64,000 nt of DNA from Heliobacterium mobile (GCF_009720735.1 NZ_WNKU01000005.1:122228-186227), one strand, 5' to 3'; shown: positions 1-8,626, counted from the stretch's first letter. Numbers and translations are program-made. The notes: generated by a model not told the origin, from the letters alone.

Positions 1-67
1 TACTGGAATAGTTTTCTTCCCTTGTCCATATGTATGAACCAAATGACCGCAAAGGGAGGAAGTATAT

Positions 68-796
68 ATGGACAGGGAACGGAGCTGGTCCGCCGGTATC
101 ATCTTGCTCGTATCAGCGCTGGTGATAGCCTTTGGTTTAGGCGGATGCCAAGCAATTGATCGGTTTGTATCGATGAAAGCGGACTTTAAAGCCAAAGAAA
201 CAGGCCTGGCAGCAAAAGAACAGGAGAAAAGTCCGAGCCTGACTCCGGAGCAGGTTATCCCTGTAGAGACAAAAGAACAACCGATAGCTGCTGGGCAAGA
301 GCAGACGTTGACTCTGTATTTTGCTGACCCGAAAGGACAGAACCTGATCTCAGAGAAACGAGTGATTGCGAAGACGGGCAGTGTGGCCCGGGCAGCGATA
401 CAGGAATTGATCAAAGGTCCCAACATTCAATCGAAAGGCATTCCGACCATCCCCGCCGGTACCCGGTTGCTCGATATCAACGTGAAAGAGGGGCTTTGTA
501 CCGTTAACTTTAGCAAGGAGCTGCAAAAAAACCACCAAGGCGGCTCAGCCGGTGAAACGATGACGGTCTATTCGATCGTCAACACGCTGACCCAGTATCC
601 GTCGATTGAAAAAGTACAAATTCTTGTCGAAGGGAAAAAGATCGAATCCCTCGCCGGTCACATGGATGTATCTCAAGCGATGGCTCGCAAGAAATCGATG
701 ATTATGGATGAAGCGGAGCCGGCGAAGGCAACAGGTTCTTCGGCGACTCAAGGGGACCCTAATTCCATGATGAATAGCGATAAAAAAATCCAATAG
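68..796 (+). CDS. GerM-domain lipoprotein
   Basis: A predicted lipoprotein of 242 residues. The N-terminus has two basic residues, a hydrophobic stretch (about 10-24) and the lipobox LGGC, so Cys27 would be lipidated and the protein anchored outside the membrane. Residues about 80-200 (LTLYF, then VARAAIQELIKGP, ending near VQILVEGK) match the GerM/sporulation domain found in spore germination and sporulation proteins. The start is an ATG preceded by AAAGGGAGG. A rho-independent terminator follows, and an amidase gene lies downstream, as is common for GerM homologues near cell-wall hydrolases. The exact role, cortex or peptidoglycan-associated, is inferred. The Ser/Thr-rich last 40 residues look disordered. 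Confidence 0.85.
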   Translation: MDRERSWSAGIILLVSALVIAFGLGGCQAIDRFVSMKADFKAKETGLAAKEQEKSPSLTPEQVIPVETKEQPIAAGQEQTLTLYFADPKGQNLISEKRVIAKTGSVARAAIQELIKGPNIQSKGIPTIPAGTRLLDINVKEGLCTVNFSKELQKNHQGGSAGETMTVYSIVNTLTQYPSIEKVQILVEGKKIESLAGHMDVSQAMARKKSMIMDEAEPAKATGSSATQGDPNSMMNSDKKIQ

Positions 797-804
797 GTTC
801 AAAG

Positions 805-842
805 AACGGTGATGGCTTTCGCGCTGTCACCGTTTATTTTTC
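805..842 (+). terminator. Rho-independent terminator after the GerM gene
   Basis: An 8-bp stem (AACGGTGA with TCACCGTT) is followed directly by TTATTTTTC. It sits just after the stop codon of the GerM-like gene. Confidence 0.8.
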
Positions 843-958
843 TCGATAATTGGCCAATAACTCTGACAATCCATTCTTCCTCTGTCCATTCCAGCGAAAA
901 AGGATTACAATAAAAAACGTAACAGAAAGATGACGGATTTTTTCCAACATCGACATAA

Positions 959-1029
959 AACAGGACGCATCTCCCGAATTATGTAGCATAAAGATCCGCT
1001 TGATTTCGCCTTCCGGAAAATGTCCTGTT
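959..1029 (+). promoter_or_regulatory. Structured leader before the amidase gene
   Basis: Two 8-nt complementary arms (AACAGGAC at 959-966 and GTCCTGTT at 1022-1029) enclose about 55 nt and end only ten bases before the ribosome site of the amidase. The arms would close a multi-helix RNA element. It does not match the riboswitch consensuses I can recall (c-di-GMP-I, ydaO), so only the structure is reported. Confidence 0.35.
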
Positions 1030-1048
1030 AGGTAAGTAGGGAGGAAAT

Positions 1049-2422
1049 ATGAAACATCGTCGCCTATTGTCCATAGTCCTGGGAGGGACTTTTTTCCTTT
1101 TGCCGACATCTGGCGCACTTGGGGCCGATTCGAATGGAGATGCCATCCCTGGATGGGCCTCGAGCAGCCTCAAGACATTAGAAGCTCTCAACGAAGGGGC
1201 GACCGTTACGGTGAGCGGACAGGTAGTCAATGTCCGTCGCGGCCCCGGAGTGAATTTCGATATCGTGACCATGGTGTTGAAAGGGAAGAAACTGGCTGTT
1301 CTTGATTCGAAAGAGGGGTGGACAAGGGTCCGCTTGGATAATGGGAACACCGGGTGGATTGCCGATTGGCTGCTTGCGAAGGACGATTCCGCTCAGTCTT
1401 CCACGCCGCCGGGTACATCTGAAGACAAGTCCCCACCGCTGATCATATCACCTGGCACTGTCGGCCCAGTATCGACACCAGAACCGACGCCAGAACCGAG
1501 CCCGGTCAACCCTGCCGCTGCATCGGGACCTGTTGGGTCGAATCCACGGTCATGGAAGGTCACCATACAGTATTCAGCCAATATCCGTACTTCTCCCAGT
1601 CTCCAAGGCGATATCGTTAGAACTGCCGCGGTCGGTGAAGTTTACGACCTGGCAAATGTGCAGGATGGATGGTATCAACTCCTCAGTGGGGGAAAGCCTG
1701 TCGGGTGGATTGCCTCCTGGCTGACGACAGCCCAGCCGGCGGCAACGAATCAGCCATCGACTCAACCGAGTCGAGGATCAACCAGCAGCACCGTTGCAGC
1801 CATCGCTGGTTCCTTGGTAGGAAAGACGATCATCGTCGATCCCGGCCATGGATACTTTAACACGAGTTACAATGTGGTCGACCAAGGTACCTCCGGACAA
1901 GGGGGAACGAAGGAAAAGGACATCGTTTTGGATGTGAGCCGTCGTTTGGCCAGCGTCCTGCAGTCAAAGGGCGCCCGGGTGATCATGACGCGTCAGAGTG
2001 ACCAGGACATAAAGGGTGAATCGGTGGGTGACGACCTCACCTATCGTTCTGATTTAGCGAACAAAGCGAAGGCCGATCTCTTCGTGAGTATACATAACAA
2101 TTCAAATTCCAGTAGCGATATCAGCGGCATCACGACGTATTATTTCAATAAAGATGGTATGCCGAAAGCTGGAGAAGGGACCCGTATGCGAGTGGCCGGT
2201 ATGGTACAGCAATCGCTCATCACTGCGCTACAACGGAAAGACCTAAATACTAGAGGAGCAAACTTTGCCGTACTGCGGGAAACGAACATGCCAGCTATCT
2301 TGATTGAACTGATGTTTCTCTCCAATCCGGAGGAAGAAAAACTGCTCAATCAGGAAGCGATTCGGCAAAAAGCTGCCGAGGCGATCGCTGCTGGACTGCA
2401 AAGGCATTTTGAACAACCCTGA
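1049..2422 (+). CDS. N-acetylmuramoyl-L-alanine amidase with two SH3 domains
   Basis: A secreted cell-wall hydrolase of 457 residues that would cleave the MurNAc-L-Ala amide bond of peptidoglycan. A signal peptide covers residues 1-25 (basic start, hydrophobic core, GALGA). Two bacterial SH3 domains (about 52-110 and 170-228) share the NVRRGPG / NIRTSPS and GWIADWL / GWIASWL pattern and probably bind the wall. A Pro/Thr/Ser linker separates them, and a second linker precedes the amidase_3 domain (259-455). Zinc-binding candidates are His267 (DPGHG), Glu289 and His349 (SIHNN), with a catalytic Glu in ILIELMFLSN near the C-terminus. The ATG start has a good GGGAGG site. The gene may belong to sporulation or vegetative wall turnover; the sequence does not decide. 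Confidence 0.92.
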   Translation: MKHRRLLSIVLGGTFFLLPTSGALGADSNGDAIPGWASSSLKTLEALNEGATVTVSGQVVNVRRGPGVNFDIVTMVLKGKKLAVLDSKEGWTRVRLDNGNTGWIADWLLAKDDSAQSSTPPGTSEDKSPPLIISPGTVGPVSTPEPTPEPSPVNPAAASGPVGSNPRSWKVTIQYSANIRTSPSLQGDIVRTAAVGEVYDLANVQDGWYQLLSGGKPVGWIASWLTTAQPAATNQPSTQPSRGSTSSTVAAIAGSLVGKTIIVDPGHGYFNTSYNVVDQGTSGQGGTKEKDIVLDVSRRLASVLQSKGARVIMTRQSDQDIKGESVGDDLTYRSDLANKAKADLFVSIHNNSNSSSDISGITTYYFNKDGMPKAGEGTRMRVAGMVQQSLITALQRKDLNTRGANFAVLRETNMPAILIELMFLSNPEEEKLLNQEAIRQKAAEAIAAGLQRHFEQP

Positions 2423-2442
2423 GCATGAGTCACCATTCTTTT

Positions 2443-2465
2443 CATAGCGAATAATATGTGCTATG
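2443..2465 (+). other. Small hairpin between the amidase gene and murI
   Basis: CATAGC and GCTATG are separated by 11 nt. There is no T-run, so this is a weak RNA hairpin rather than a clear terminator. Confidence 0.3.
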
Positions 2466-2507
2466 GTTTAAAGGGTCCCATGCCGTAACGGCTAGGAGTG
2501 AGGTTTT

Positions 2508-3359
2508 TTGATTCGTTGCCAGCCTATTGGCGTATTTGATTCGGGTGTCGGCGGGTTTACTGTGGCCCGTGAAGTTTTCCGGCAATTGCCGGGAGAAGAG
2601 ATACTCTATTTTGCCGATACAGCCCATGTACCCTACGGACCACGGCCTGCCGATGAGTTGGTCCGCTTTGCCTTCGAGATCGTCACCTTTTTGATCTCCG
2701 AAGGCGCCAAACTGATTCTTGTGGCCTGCAACACCAGCTCTTCGCTGGCCCTTGACTTGCTTCAGGAGCATTTTTCCGTTCCGATTGTAGGCGTGGTGAA
2801 TCCCGGCGCAGAGGAAGCCGTAAGCGTCAGTAAAAACGGACGCATCGGTGTTTTGGCGACGGAAGCGACGATCCGCAAAGGGGCTCACGCCCAGCGCATC
2901 TTTGAACTGAAGGGGCGAGCAAAAGTTTTTGGGCAAGCTTGTCCCCGTTTTGTTCCGCTTGTAGAGACGGGCCGTTACCTCGGGTCTGAGGCTCGGCAGG
3001 CTTCCCGCGAATACTTAACCCCTTTGTTAGAAAAGAACATCGATACGATTATTTTAGGGTGTACCCATTATCCTTTCTTGGAGCCGATCATTCGGGACAC
3101 GATCGGTAAAGAGATCGCTCTGGTTGACCCGGCTTGTCAGACTGTGGCACAGGGAAAAGAACTGATCGAAAAGGGAATCGTCTCGCCCAGGGACCCTCGT
3201 CTGGGAAAACCACGCCATCGTTTTTATGTAAGCGGAGATCCGCAAGCTTTTGTTCGGGTCGGGAGTCCCCTCATCGGAGGACGCCTTTTGACCGATGTTC
3301 AGCAGGTTTGCTTGGATGGCATTTTGGACAGGGAAAATCAAAAAGTGGTTATCGCCTAA
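2508..3359 (+). CDS. murI: Glutamate racemase
   Basis: A cofactor-independent racemase that makes D-glutamate for peptidoglycan in the cytoplasm. At 283 residues it has the usual family length. The N-terminal signature GVFDSGVGG is followed by the two catalytic thiols, Cys74 in ACNTSS and Cys185 in GCTHYP, which act as acid and base on either face of the substrate. The start is TTG with TAGGAGTGAGG upstream; no ATG in frame gives the conserved N-terminus. The next gene begins 26 nt downstream, so the two are probably co-transcribed. Confidence 0.95.
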   Translation: MIRCQPIGVFDSGVGGFTVAREVFRQLPGEEILYFADTAHVPYGPRPADELVRFAFEIVTFLISEGAKLILVACNTSSSLALDLLQEHFSVPIVGVVNPGAEEAVSVSKNGRIGVLATEATIRKGAHAQRIFELKGRAKVFGQACPRFVPLVETGRYLGSEARQASREYLTPLLEKNIDTIILGCTHYPFLEPIIRDTIGKEIALVDPACQTVAQGKELIEKGIVSPRDPRLGKPRHRFYVSGDPQAFVRVGSPLIGGRLLTDVQQVCLDGILDRENQKVVIA

Positions 3360-3385
3360 GGCTCATAGGATGGATGTAGACAGAG

Positions 3386-4381
3386 ATGACAAAGAAAATC
3401 GGCTTGACGACCACCGTACCTGTAGAGATCCTTTACGCAGCCGGTATGGTTCCGGTCGACTTAAATAATATTTTTATCGCAGGAGATGCGCCCGGTAAAG
3501 CCGTAGACTCGGCGGAACAAGCGGGATTCCCTCGCAACGTTTGCGGTTGGATCAAAGGGCTTTATACGACGCTTTTAGAATCGAATGATATCCGGGAAGT
3601 CGTGGCGGTGACTCAAGGGGACTGTTCCAATACACATGCATTGATGGAAACATGGCAGTTAGCAGGCGTAAGGGTCTATCCCTTCGCCTTTCCCTATGAT
3701 CGGGACTATGACCTGCTCAAGCTCCAAATGGAGAAGTTGATCTCTGCCTTCGGCACCGATTGGGAGCAAGTACACCGATGGAAGCGGCGGCTCGATCAAG
3801 TCCGCAAAAAGGCTTGGCAGATCGATCAGATGACCTGGGAACTGGGAACGATCAGCGGCGAAAAGAACCATCTGGCTCTTGTAGGTTGTTCCGATTTTAA
3901 CGGCGATCCCGACCAATACGAACGGTATCTCGATGATATGATCGATGATGCCAAAGGATCCGCCAACGGAGCCTCTCCGAATGCAGAGGCAGTCCGGATC
4001 GGATATATCGGAGTTCCGCCGATCACCACGGATCTCTATGCATATATTGAAAGCATGGGCGGTCAGGTGGTCTTTAATGAAGTTCAACGTCAGTTTGCCA
4101 TGCCTTTCCATGTGGACGACGTGGTCGAGCAGTACCGGATGTATACCTATCCTTATTCGATTTTTGAACGCCTGAGAGACATCGAAGCAGAAGTGCGGCG
4201 CCGAAATATCCAGGGGATCATCCATTATACCCAGAGTTTCTGTTTTCGACAGATCGAGGATATCATCATCCGCAAGCAGCTGCCTGTTCCTGTGTTGACT
4301 TTGGAGGGCGATCGGCCTGGACCGCTGGATGCGCGAAGCCGTATGCGTGTCGATGCCTTTCTGGATATGCTTCAGGAATAG
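3386..4381 (+). CDS. HgdB/BcrC-like 2-hydroxyacyl-CoA dehydratase family protein
   Basis: A cytoplasmic iron-sulfur protein of 331 residues in the 2-hydroxyglutaryl-CoA dehydratase D-component family. The family start is visible (IGLTTTVPVEILYAAGMVPVDLNN), as are the TQGDCSNTHAL and QSFCFRQIE segments that carry cluster cysteines. Only four cysteines are present (53, 80, 168, 286). That suits one [4Fe-4S] cluster but not the six-cysteine double-cubane proteins. The gene for the ATP-driven activator is 97 nt downstream. There is no second dehydratase subunit, CoA transferase or acyl-CoA dehydrogenase nearby, so the substrate is unknown and amino-acid fermentation should not be assumed. It may be a single-subunit low-potential reductase or dehydratase. 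Confidence 0.8.
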   Translation: MTKKIGLTTTVPVEILYAAGMVPVDLNNIFIAGDAPGKAVDSAEQAGFPRNVCGWIKGLYTTLLESNDIREVVAVTQGDCSNTHALMETWQLAGVRVYPFAFPYDRDYDLLKLQMEKLISAFGTDWEQVHRWKRRLDQVRKKAWQIDQMTWELGTISGEKNHLALVGCSDFNGDPDQYERYLDDMIDDAKGSANGASPNAEAVRIGYIGVPPITTDLYAYIESMGGQVVFNEVQRQFAMPFHVDDVVEQYRMYTYPYSIFERLRDIEAEVRRRNIQGIIHYTQSFCFRQIEDIIIRKQLPVPVLTLEGDRPGPLDARSRMRVDAFLDMLQE

Positions 4382-4478
4382 TTTTTGAAGCGGGACAGTT
4401 TAGATTAAAGAAGATTGGATCTGGATTAAAAAAGTATCGCTTTTTCAAATACCTTGATTGAGATAGGAAGAGCAACCT

Positions 4479-5222
4479 GTGAACATCGGTTTGGATCTCG
4501 GAAGCCGCTATGTGAAAGCCCTATTCATGCAAGACGGACAAGTTGTTGACCATCGCTTGTATGACACGTTGAAGTTTTATCGTGAGTACGGCCGTAAAGT
4601 GAATGAAGAACTGCTCGTTGATTATGAGGCGCTGAACTGGCCTGAATTCGAGCGGCTGGTTTCGACGGGCTATGGGCGCAATCTGGTCCAATTGGCAGGG
4701 GGACAAGTCATTCCAGAACTGCGCGCCCACAGCCGAGGGGCTGTCCATCAAACAGGTCTCAGCGATTTTACCTTGCTCGATCTGGGCGGCCAGGACAGCA
4801 AGGTGATCAAAATTCAGAAGGGCCGCATGGTCGACTTTCGGACAAATGATAAGTGCGCCGCCTCCTCAGGAAGATACCTGGAAAATATGGCGGAAGTTCT
4901 CGGGCTTGAAGTGCAGGATCTCGGCCATTGTCTGGAGAATCCAGTAGAGTTATCATCGACTTGTGCTGTTTTTGGTGAATCGGAACTGATCGGGAAGATC
5001 ATTGAAGGCCATCCGATCGAAGACCTGGCCGCCGGTGTCAATCGAACCATCGTGAAGCGGGTCGAACCCATGCTCCGGGAATTGTTCAGCCCCACCATCG
5101 TCTTCACAGGTGGTGTCGCCCATAACAAGGCCATCGGACAGATGATCCGGGATATCATGCAGGTGGAAGTGATCATCCCGGCCCATCCCCAATTAAATGG
5201 GGCCATAGGCTGTTGTGTGTGA
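4479..5222 (+). CDS. BadF/HgdC-type ATPase activator
   Basis: A 247-residue ASKHA-fold ATPase that, in this family, binds a [4Fe-4S] cluster at its dimer interface and drives single electrons into a dehydratase or reductase partner by ATP hydrolysis. Visible motifs are the phosphate-1 loop GLDLGSRYVKA, DLGGQDSKVI, TNDKCAASSGR and STCAVFGESELI. Cys126 and Cys162 correspond to the cluster-bridging cysteines. The C-terminal FTGGVAHNKA and AHPQLNGAIG motifs are intact. The start is GTG with ATAGGAAG upstream. Its partner is the HgdB-like gene immediately upstream. Confidence 0.88.
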   Translation: MNIGLDLGSRYVKALFMQDGQVVDHRLYDTLKFYREYGRKVNEELLVDYEALNWPEFERLVSTGYGRNLVQLAGGQVIPELRAHSRGAVHQTGLSDFTLLDLGGQDSKVIKIQKGRMVDFRTNDKCAASSGRYLENMAEVLGLEVQDLGHCLENPVELSSTCAVFGESELIGKIIEGHPIEDLAAGVNRTIVKRVEPMLRELFSPTIVFTGGVAHNKAIGQMIRDIMQVEVIIPAHPQLNGAIGCCV

Positions 5223-5258
5223 AAAATTTCACCCGTTGATTTTGAAGTCCCTGTCCGA

Positions 5259-5288
5259 TTGACGGATAGGCGGCTTCATAAATAAATA
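5259..5288 (+). promoter_or_regulatory. Putative sigma-A promoter of the fumarase genes
   Basis: TTGACG at 5259-5264 and TAAATA at 5283-5288 are separated by 18 nt and lie upstream of the fumarase alpha start. The same stretch overlaps an imperfect hairpin (5243-5279), so the assignment is tentative. Confidence 0.45.
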
Positions 5289-5324
5289 TATAAATATAAA
5301 CGGACAAGTAAGGAGGAGCCTGGA

Positions 5325-6164
5325 TTGCGTACCATCACTTTTGAACAAGTAGCTTCTGCGGTGGAGGAACTCTGCATCAAGGCCAACACCAACATCGGAG
5401 CCGACGTGACTGCTGCGCTGGAAAAAGCGAAAGCGACGGAAGAGTCCCCCCTGGGAAAAAGCATCTTAGGTCACATCATGGACAACAATGAAATCGCACG
5501 GAATGAACTCGTGCCCATCTGCCAAGATACGGGCATGGCTGTCGTTTTTGTGACGATTGGACAAGATGTTCACGTTGACGGCGGTCTAACCGACGCCATC
5601 AACGAAGGCGTTCGCCGCGGTTATGAAAAAGGATACCTGCGCAAGTCTGTCGTCAAAGACCCTCTCGAGCGGGTCAACACGGGCGACAATACCCCTGCCG
5701 TCATTCATTATGATATCGTTCCCGGAGACAAGCTGCACATCATGGTAGCCCCGAAAGGTTTTGGCAGCGAAAACATGAGCCAGTTGAAGATGTTCAAACC
5801 GGCTGACGGCGTCGAAGCTGTTAAAAAGTTTGTCATCGAAGCGGTCGAAAAAGCCGGTCCGAACCCCTGTCCGCCCATCGTCGTCGGCGTGGGCATCGGC
5901 GGCACCATGGAAAAGTGTGCCTTCCTCGCTAAGAAAGCCCTTCTCCGCCACATCGGCCATCGCAATGAAAAAGCTCATCTCGCCTCCCTCGAAGAAGAAC
6001 TGCTGGAGAAGATCAACAACCTCGGCATTGGGCCCCAAGGTCTCGGCGGCCGCACGACGGCACTCACCGTCAACATTGAATCGTACCCGACGCACATCGC
6101 TGGCCTGCCTTGCGCCGTCAACATCAACTGCCATGTGGCCCGTCACACCGAGATTGAACTGTAA
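5325..6164 (+). CDS. Class I fumarate hydratase, alpha subunit
   Basis: The N-terminal half of an oxygen-sensitive iron-sulfur fumarase (or a closely related tartrate dehydratase), interconverting fumarate and malate in the cytoplasm. It has 279 residues. Three cluster cysteines can be placed: Cys66 in ICQDTGM, Cys198 in GGTMEKC and Cys269 in NINCHV. The GFGSENMSQLKM and GPQGLGGRTTAL motifs are typical. The start is TTG with AGGAGG eight bases upstream. The beta subunit follows after 31 nt, giving the split-subunit arrangement common in anaerobes and archaea. Fumarate is the likeliest substrate but is not proved by sequence. Confidence 0.92.
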   Translation: MRTITFEQVASAVEELCIKANTNIGADVTAALEKAKATEESPLGKSILGHIMDNNEIARNELVPICQDTGMAVVFVTIGQDVHVDGGLTDAINEGVRRGYEKGYLRKSVVKDPLERVNTGDNTPAVIHYDIVPGDKLHIMVAPKGFGSENMSQLKMFKPADGVEAVKKFVIEAVEKAGPNPCPPIVVGVGIGGTMEKCAFLAKKALLRHIGHRNEKAHLASLEEELLEKINNLGIGPQGLGGRTTALTVNIESYPTHIAGLPCAVNINCHVARHTEIEL

Positions 6165-6195
6165 TCCGGCATAAGAGGGAAGGAGAGTTGGAAAT

Positions 6196-6756
6196 ATGAA
6201 TGCTGTACGCTTAACTACCCCGTTGACTCAGGAAGCCCTGCGCAAACTGAAAGCCGGAGATACGGTTTTCATCAGCGGCACCATCTACACCGGTCGTGAC
6301 GCCGCCCACAAACGGATGGTCGAAGCACTTGACCGGGGAGAAGATTTACCGTTTAATGTAAAGGATGCGACGATCTACTTCGTCGGACCCTGTCCGGCGA
6401 AACCGGGCCAAGTGATCGGTTCTGCCGGCCCCACCTCGTCGTACCGCATGGACTCCTATTCGCCTCGGCTCATCGAAAAAGGACTCACCGGAATGATCGG
6501 CAAGGGCCTGCGCAATGCTGACGTGGTCAACGCCATGAAGGAGCACGGCGCTGTATACTTTGTCGCCATCGGCGGCGCCGGCGCTTTGATGGCCCGATCC
6601 ATCAAGGCATCTAAAGTCATCGCCTATGATGATCTCGGAACAGAAGCTGTACGGGAACTGATCGTCGAAGATTTCCCGGTGATCGTCTGTATCGATGCCG
6701 AAGGTAACAATCTTTATGAACAAGGGCGTGCCCAATACCAGCGAGCCGGAGCCTAA
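6196..6756 (+). CDS. Class I fumarate hydratase, beta subunit
   Basis: This 186-residue protein is the C-terminal half of class I fumarase and would form the active site jointly with the alpha subunit encoded just upstream. Recognisable motifs are LKAGDTVFISGTIYTGRDAAHKRM, the CPAKPGQVIGSAGPTSSYRMD loop and a conserved KGL segment that binds the substrate carboxylates. ATG start with GGAGAG upstream. The next gene, rph, begins 58 nt later. Confidence 0.92.
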   Translation: MNAVRLTTPLTQEALRKLKAGDTVFISGTIYTGRDAAHKRMVEALDRGEDLPFNVKDATIYFVGPCPAKPGQVIGSAGPTSSYRMDSYSPRLIEKGLTGMIGKGLRNADVVNAMKEHGAVYFVAIGGAGALMARSIKASKVIAYDDLGTEAVRELIVEDFPVIVCIDAEGNNLYEQGRAQYQRAGA

Positions 6757-6814
6757 AGACTCTTCCCGCTGGCTATAGGCGTCTGCCTGCTCGCCCGTGG
6801 AAGGAGGAACGATT

Positions 6815-7531
6815 ATGGTTCGCAAGGACGGTCGTGCCCCGGACCAGATTCGAAGTGTTCAAATAGAACGAAATTATCTCATCCATCCGGAAGGTTCTGT
6901 GTTGATCACCATGGGCAATACCAAGGTGATCTGTACGGCTACGGTGGAAGAAAAAGTGCCACCCTTTCAAAAAGGTCAAGGAAAAGGCTGGGTCACTGCC
7001 GAATATGGCATGCTTCCCCGTGCCACAGGCACCCGAACCCAACGGGAGGCGACGAAGGGCAAGACGACGGGCCGCACCATGGAGATCCAGCGTCTGATCG
7101 GCAGGGCTTTGCGGTCTGTTGTCGATATGCAGGCCCTTGGAGAACGGACCATCTGGATCGACTGTGATGTGATTCAAGCCGACGGCGGAACCCGGACCGC
7201 TTCCATCACGGGAGCCTTTGTAGCCTTGAAAGACGCCTGTGATAAACTTCGACAAGCCGGATCTATCAAAAAAGAGCCTGTTCGAGAACAACTGGCCGCC
7301 ATCAGCGTGGGCAAAGTAGGAGACCAGGTGGTCTTGGACCTTTGCTATGACGAAGATTCTCAGGCAGAAGTGGACATGAACGTGGTGATGACATCAAGCG
7401 GCAGGTTCGTCGAATTGCAGGGAACTGCCGAAGGGACCCCCTTTAGCCGCGAAGAGATGGATCAAATGCTCGTCTACGCAGAAAAGGGAATCCGTGAGCT
7501 CATGCAGGCCCAGCAGGGAGCAGTAACTTAA
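6815..7531 (+). CDS. rph: Ribonuclease PH
   Basis: A phosphorolytic 3'-5' exoribonuclease that trims tRNA 3' ends in the cytoplasm, here 238 residues. The family start [13 protein letters not shown], the [19 protein letters not shown] segment and [20 protein letters not shown], with its substrate and phosphate-binding residues, are all present. I chose ATG at 6815, which has AAGGAGGAA at 6801-6809. A GTG at 6797 in the same frame would put the ribosome site inside the coding region. rdgB follows after 409 nt, as in many Firmicutes, but here a palindromic repeat has been inserted between them. Confidence 0.95.
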   Translation: MVRKDGRAPDQIRSVQIERNYLIHPEGSVLITMGNTKVICTATVEEKVPPFQKGQGKGWVTAEYGMLPRATGTRTQREATKGKTTGRTMEIQRLIGRALRSVVDMQALGERTIWIDCDVIQADGGTRTASITGAFVALKDACDKLRQAGSIKKEPVREQLAAISVGKVGDQVVLDLCYDEDSQAEVDMNVVMTSSGRFVELQGTAEGTPFSREEMDQMLVYAEKGIRELMQAQQGAVT

Positions 7532-7549
7532 CGCAAGAAGATGTAAAAA

Positions 7550-7744
7550 ACATTGTGGTAAATCGGGGTGTAATGACTCCGCTCGCTAAGGGCTCCGCGG
7601 CTGTTCGCTCGGTTGCTGTGCGGGTGCGCCAAACCTCTGGGCTTTTCTGCATGTAAACCATGGCGCACTATTCCGCTCCGCAACATTCGCTCACGACGCC
7701 GCTCCGCCCAAAACGGTCGCTACGTCATTACACCCCAGATTTTA
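7550..7744. repeat. Palindromic repeat element, full copy
   Basis: The gap 7532-7940 holds no gene. An element starts near 7550 and is bounded by inverted arms (7559-7577 and 7724-7744, about 18 of 19 positions complementary, one indel). Inside are partly self-complementary, C+G-rich segments such as GGGTGCGCCA/TGGCGCACT. The first 84 bp recur at 41056-41139 with 7 mismatches. It looks like a non-coding MITE-like or REP-type element; no transposase is encoded. Confidence 0.7.
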
Positions 7745-7807
7745 TTTGCAGGTTCATAACTCCGTTTGTATAAGAATGAAACGAAAATCGAGATCCATAC
7801 TATGCTA

Positions 7808-7832
7808 AGAGCCGGAATGCGGCTCTTTTTTA
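7808..7832 (+). terminator. Rho-independent terminator
   Basis: A 7-bp stem (AGAGCCG / CGGCTCT) with a 5-nt loop and a run of T follows the palindromic repeat. It probably ends transcripts from rph. Confidence 0.75.
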
Positions 7833-7940
7833 TCATGAAATATGGTTACCCCTGCTTGACAAGACCTTCCTTTGGGACGTAGGATTATTTCGAAAAAACA
7901 AAAAAAGGGATAAACAGACGGCGGTAAGGGGGAAAGCCTC

Positions 7941-8582
7941 ATGTATCAAATTATCTTGGCCACCCACAATATGGGGAAAGTTCGTGAATTTGAGGCCATG
8001 ACTGGTGATCAAAGCTCGGCCTTTCCGATCCAGTGGCTGACCTTGCGTGACTTCCCCCACATAACAGAACTGATTGAAAACGGTGAGACTTTCCGGGACA
8101 ATGCCATGATGAAGGCGGAACAGGTGGCTCGAGCTACAGGCATTCCGGCTATGGCAGATGATTCCGGTTTGGTTGTAGACGCTTTGAATGGCGCACCGGG
8201 TGTTTATTCGGCACGCTATGCTGGTGAATCGAAGGACTCCCAGCGAAATAACGAAAAACTTCTCCATGAACTGACAAATGTACCTCCGGAAAAACGGACG
8301 GCCCGTTTTGTCTGTGTGCTGGCATTAGCTCTACCGGACGGACAGAAGTTTTTTTCGGAAGGGGTCTGTCAAGGAGTGATCGCCGCTGAACCGAAAGGCG
8401 AGGGCGGCTTTGGCTATGATCCGCTTTTTTATTTACCGGCATATGATAAGACCTTTGCCGAGCTACCGGCGGAGATCAAGAATAAAATCAGTCACCGAGC
8501 CTCGGCGATGGAAAAGATGTTCTTCCTACTTAGGGTATTGCTTTTTCCGGAACCGGAACCGATGTACCGGCCGAACTTATAA
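7941..8582 (+). CDS. rdgB: XTP/dITP pyrophosphatase
   Basis: A housekeeping nucleotide-pool sanitiser of 213 residues that hydrolyses non-canonical purine triphosphates (XTP, ITP, dITP) to monophosphates. The N-terminus IILATHNMGKVREF binds the triphosphate. The central ADDSGLVVDALNGAPGVYSARYAG segment carries the catalytic acidic residues, and GEGGFGYDPLFY and ISHRASAM close the active site. The ATG start is 11 nt after a GGGGG-type ribosome site. The last 15 residues (LLFPEPEPMYRPNL) extend a little beyond the usual end. Confidence 0.95.
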   Translation: MYQIILATHNMGKVREFEAMTGDQSSAFPIQWLTLRDFPHITELIENGETFRDNAMMKAEQVARATGIPAMADDSGLVVDALNGAPGVYSARYAGESKDSQRNNEKLLHELTNVPPEKRTARFVCVLALALPDGQKFFSEGVCQGVIAAEPKGEGGFGYDPLFYLPAYDKTFAELPAEIKNKISHRASAMEKMFFLLRVLLFPEPEPMYRPNL

Positions 8583-8594
8583 ACCAGTGAGACG

Positions 8595-8626
8595 ATCCCG
8601 TCATGAGATGAGTGGCGGGATTTTTT
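8595..8626 (+). terminator. Rho-independent terminator after rdgB
   Basis: ATCCCG pairs with CGGGAT across a loop that itself contains a TCAT/ATGA helix, followed by six T. Confidence 0.65.

Noticed and set aside
3386..4381. Double-cubane cluster protein assignment
   Set aside because: The partner ATPase fits, but only four cysteines are present where I would expect about six.
5586..6146. Long minus-strand frame opposite the fumarase alpha gene
   Set aside because: It is in codon-phase shadow of a strongly conserved gene, with no ribosome site and no recognisable domain.
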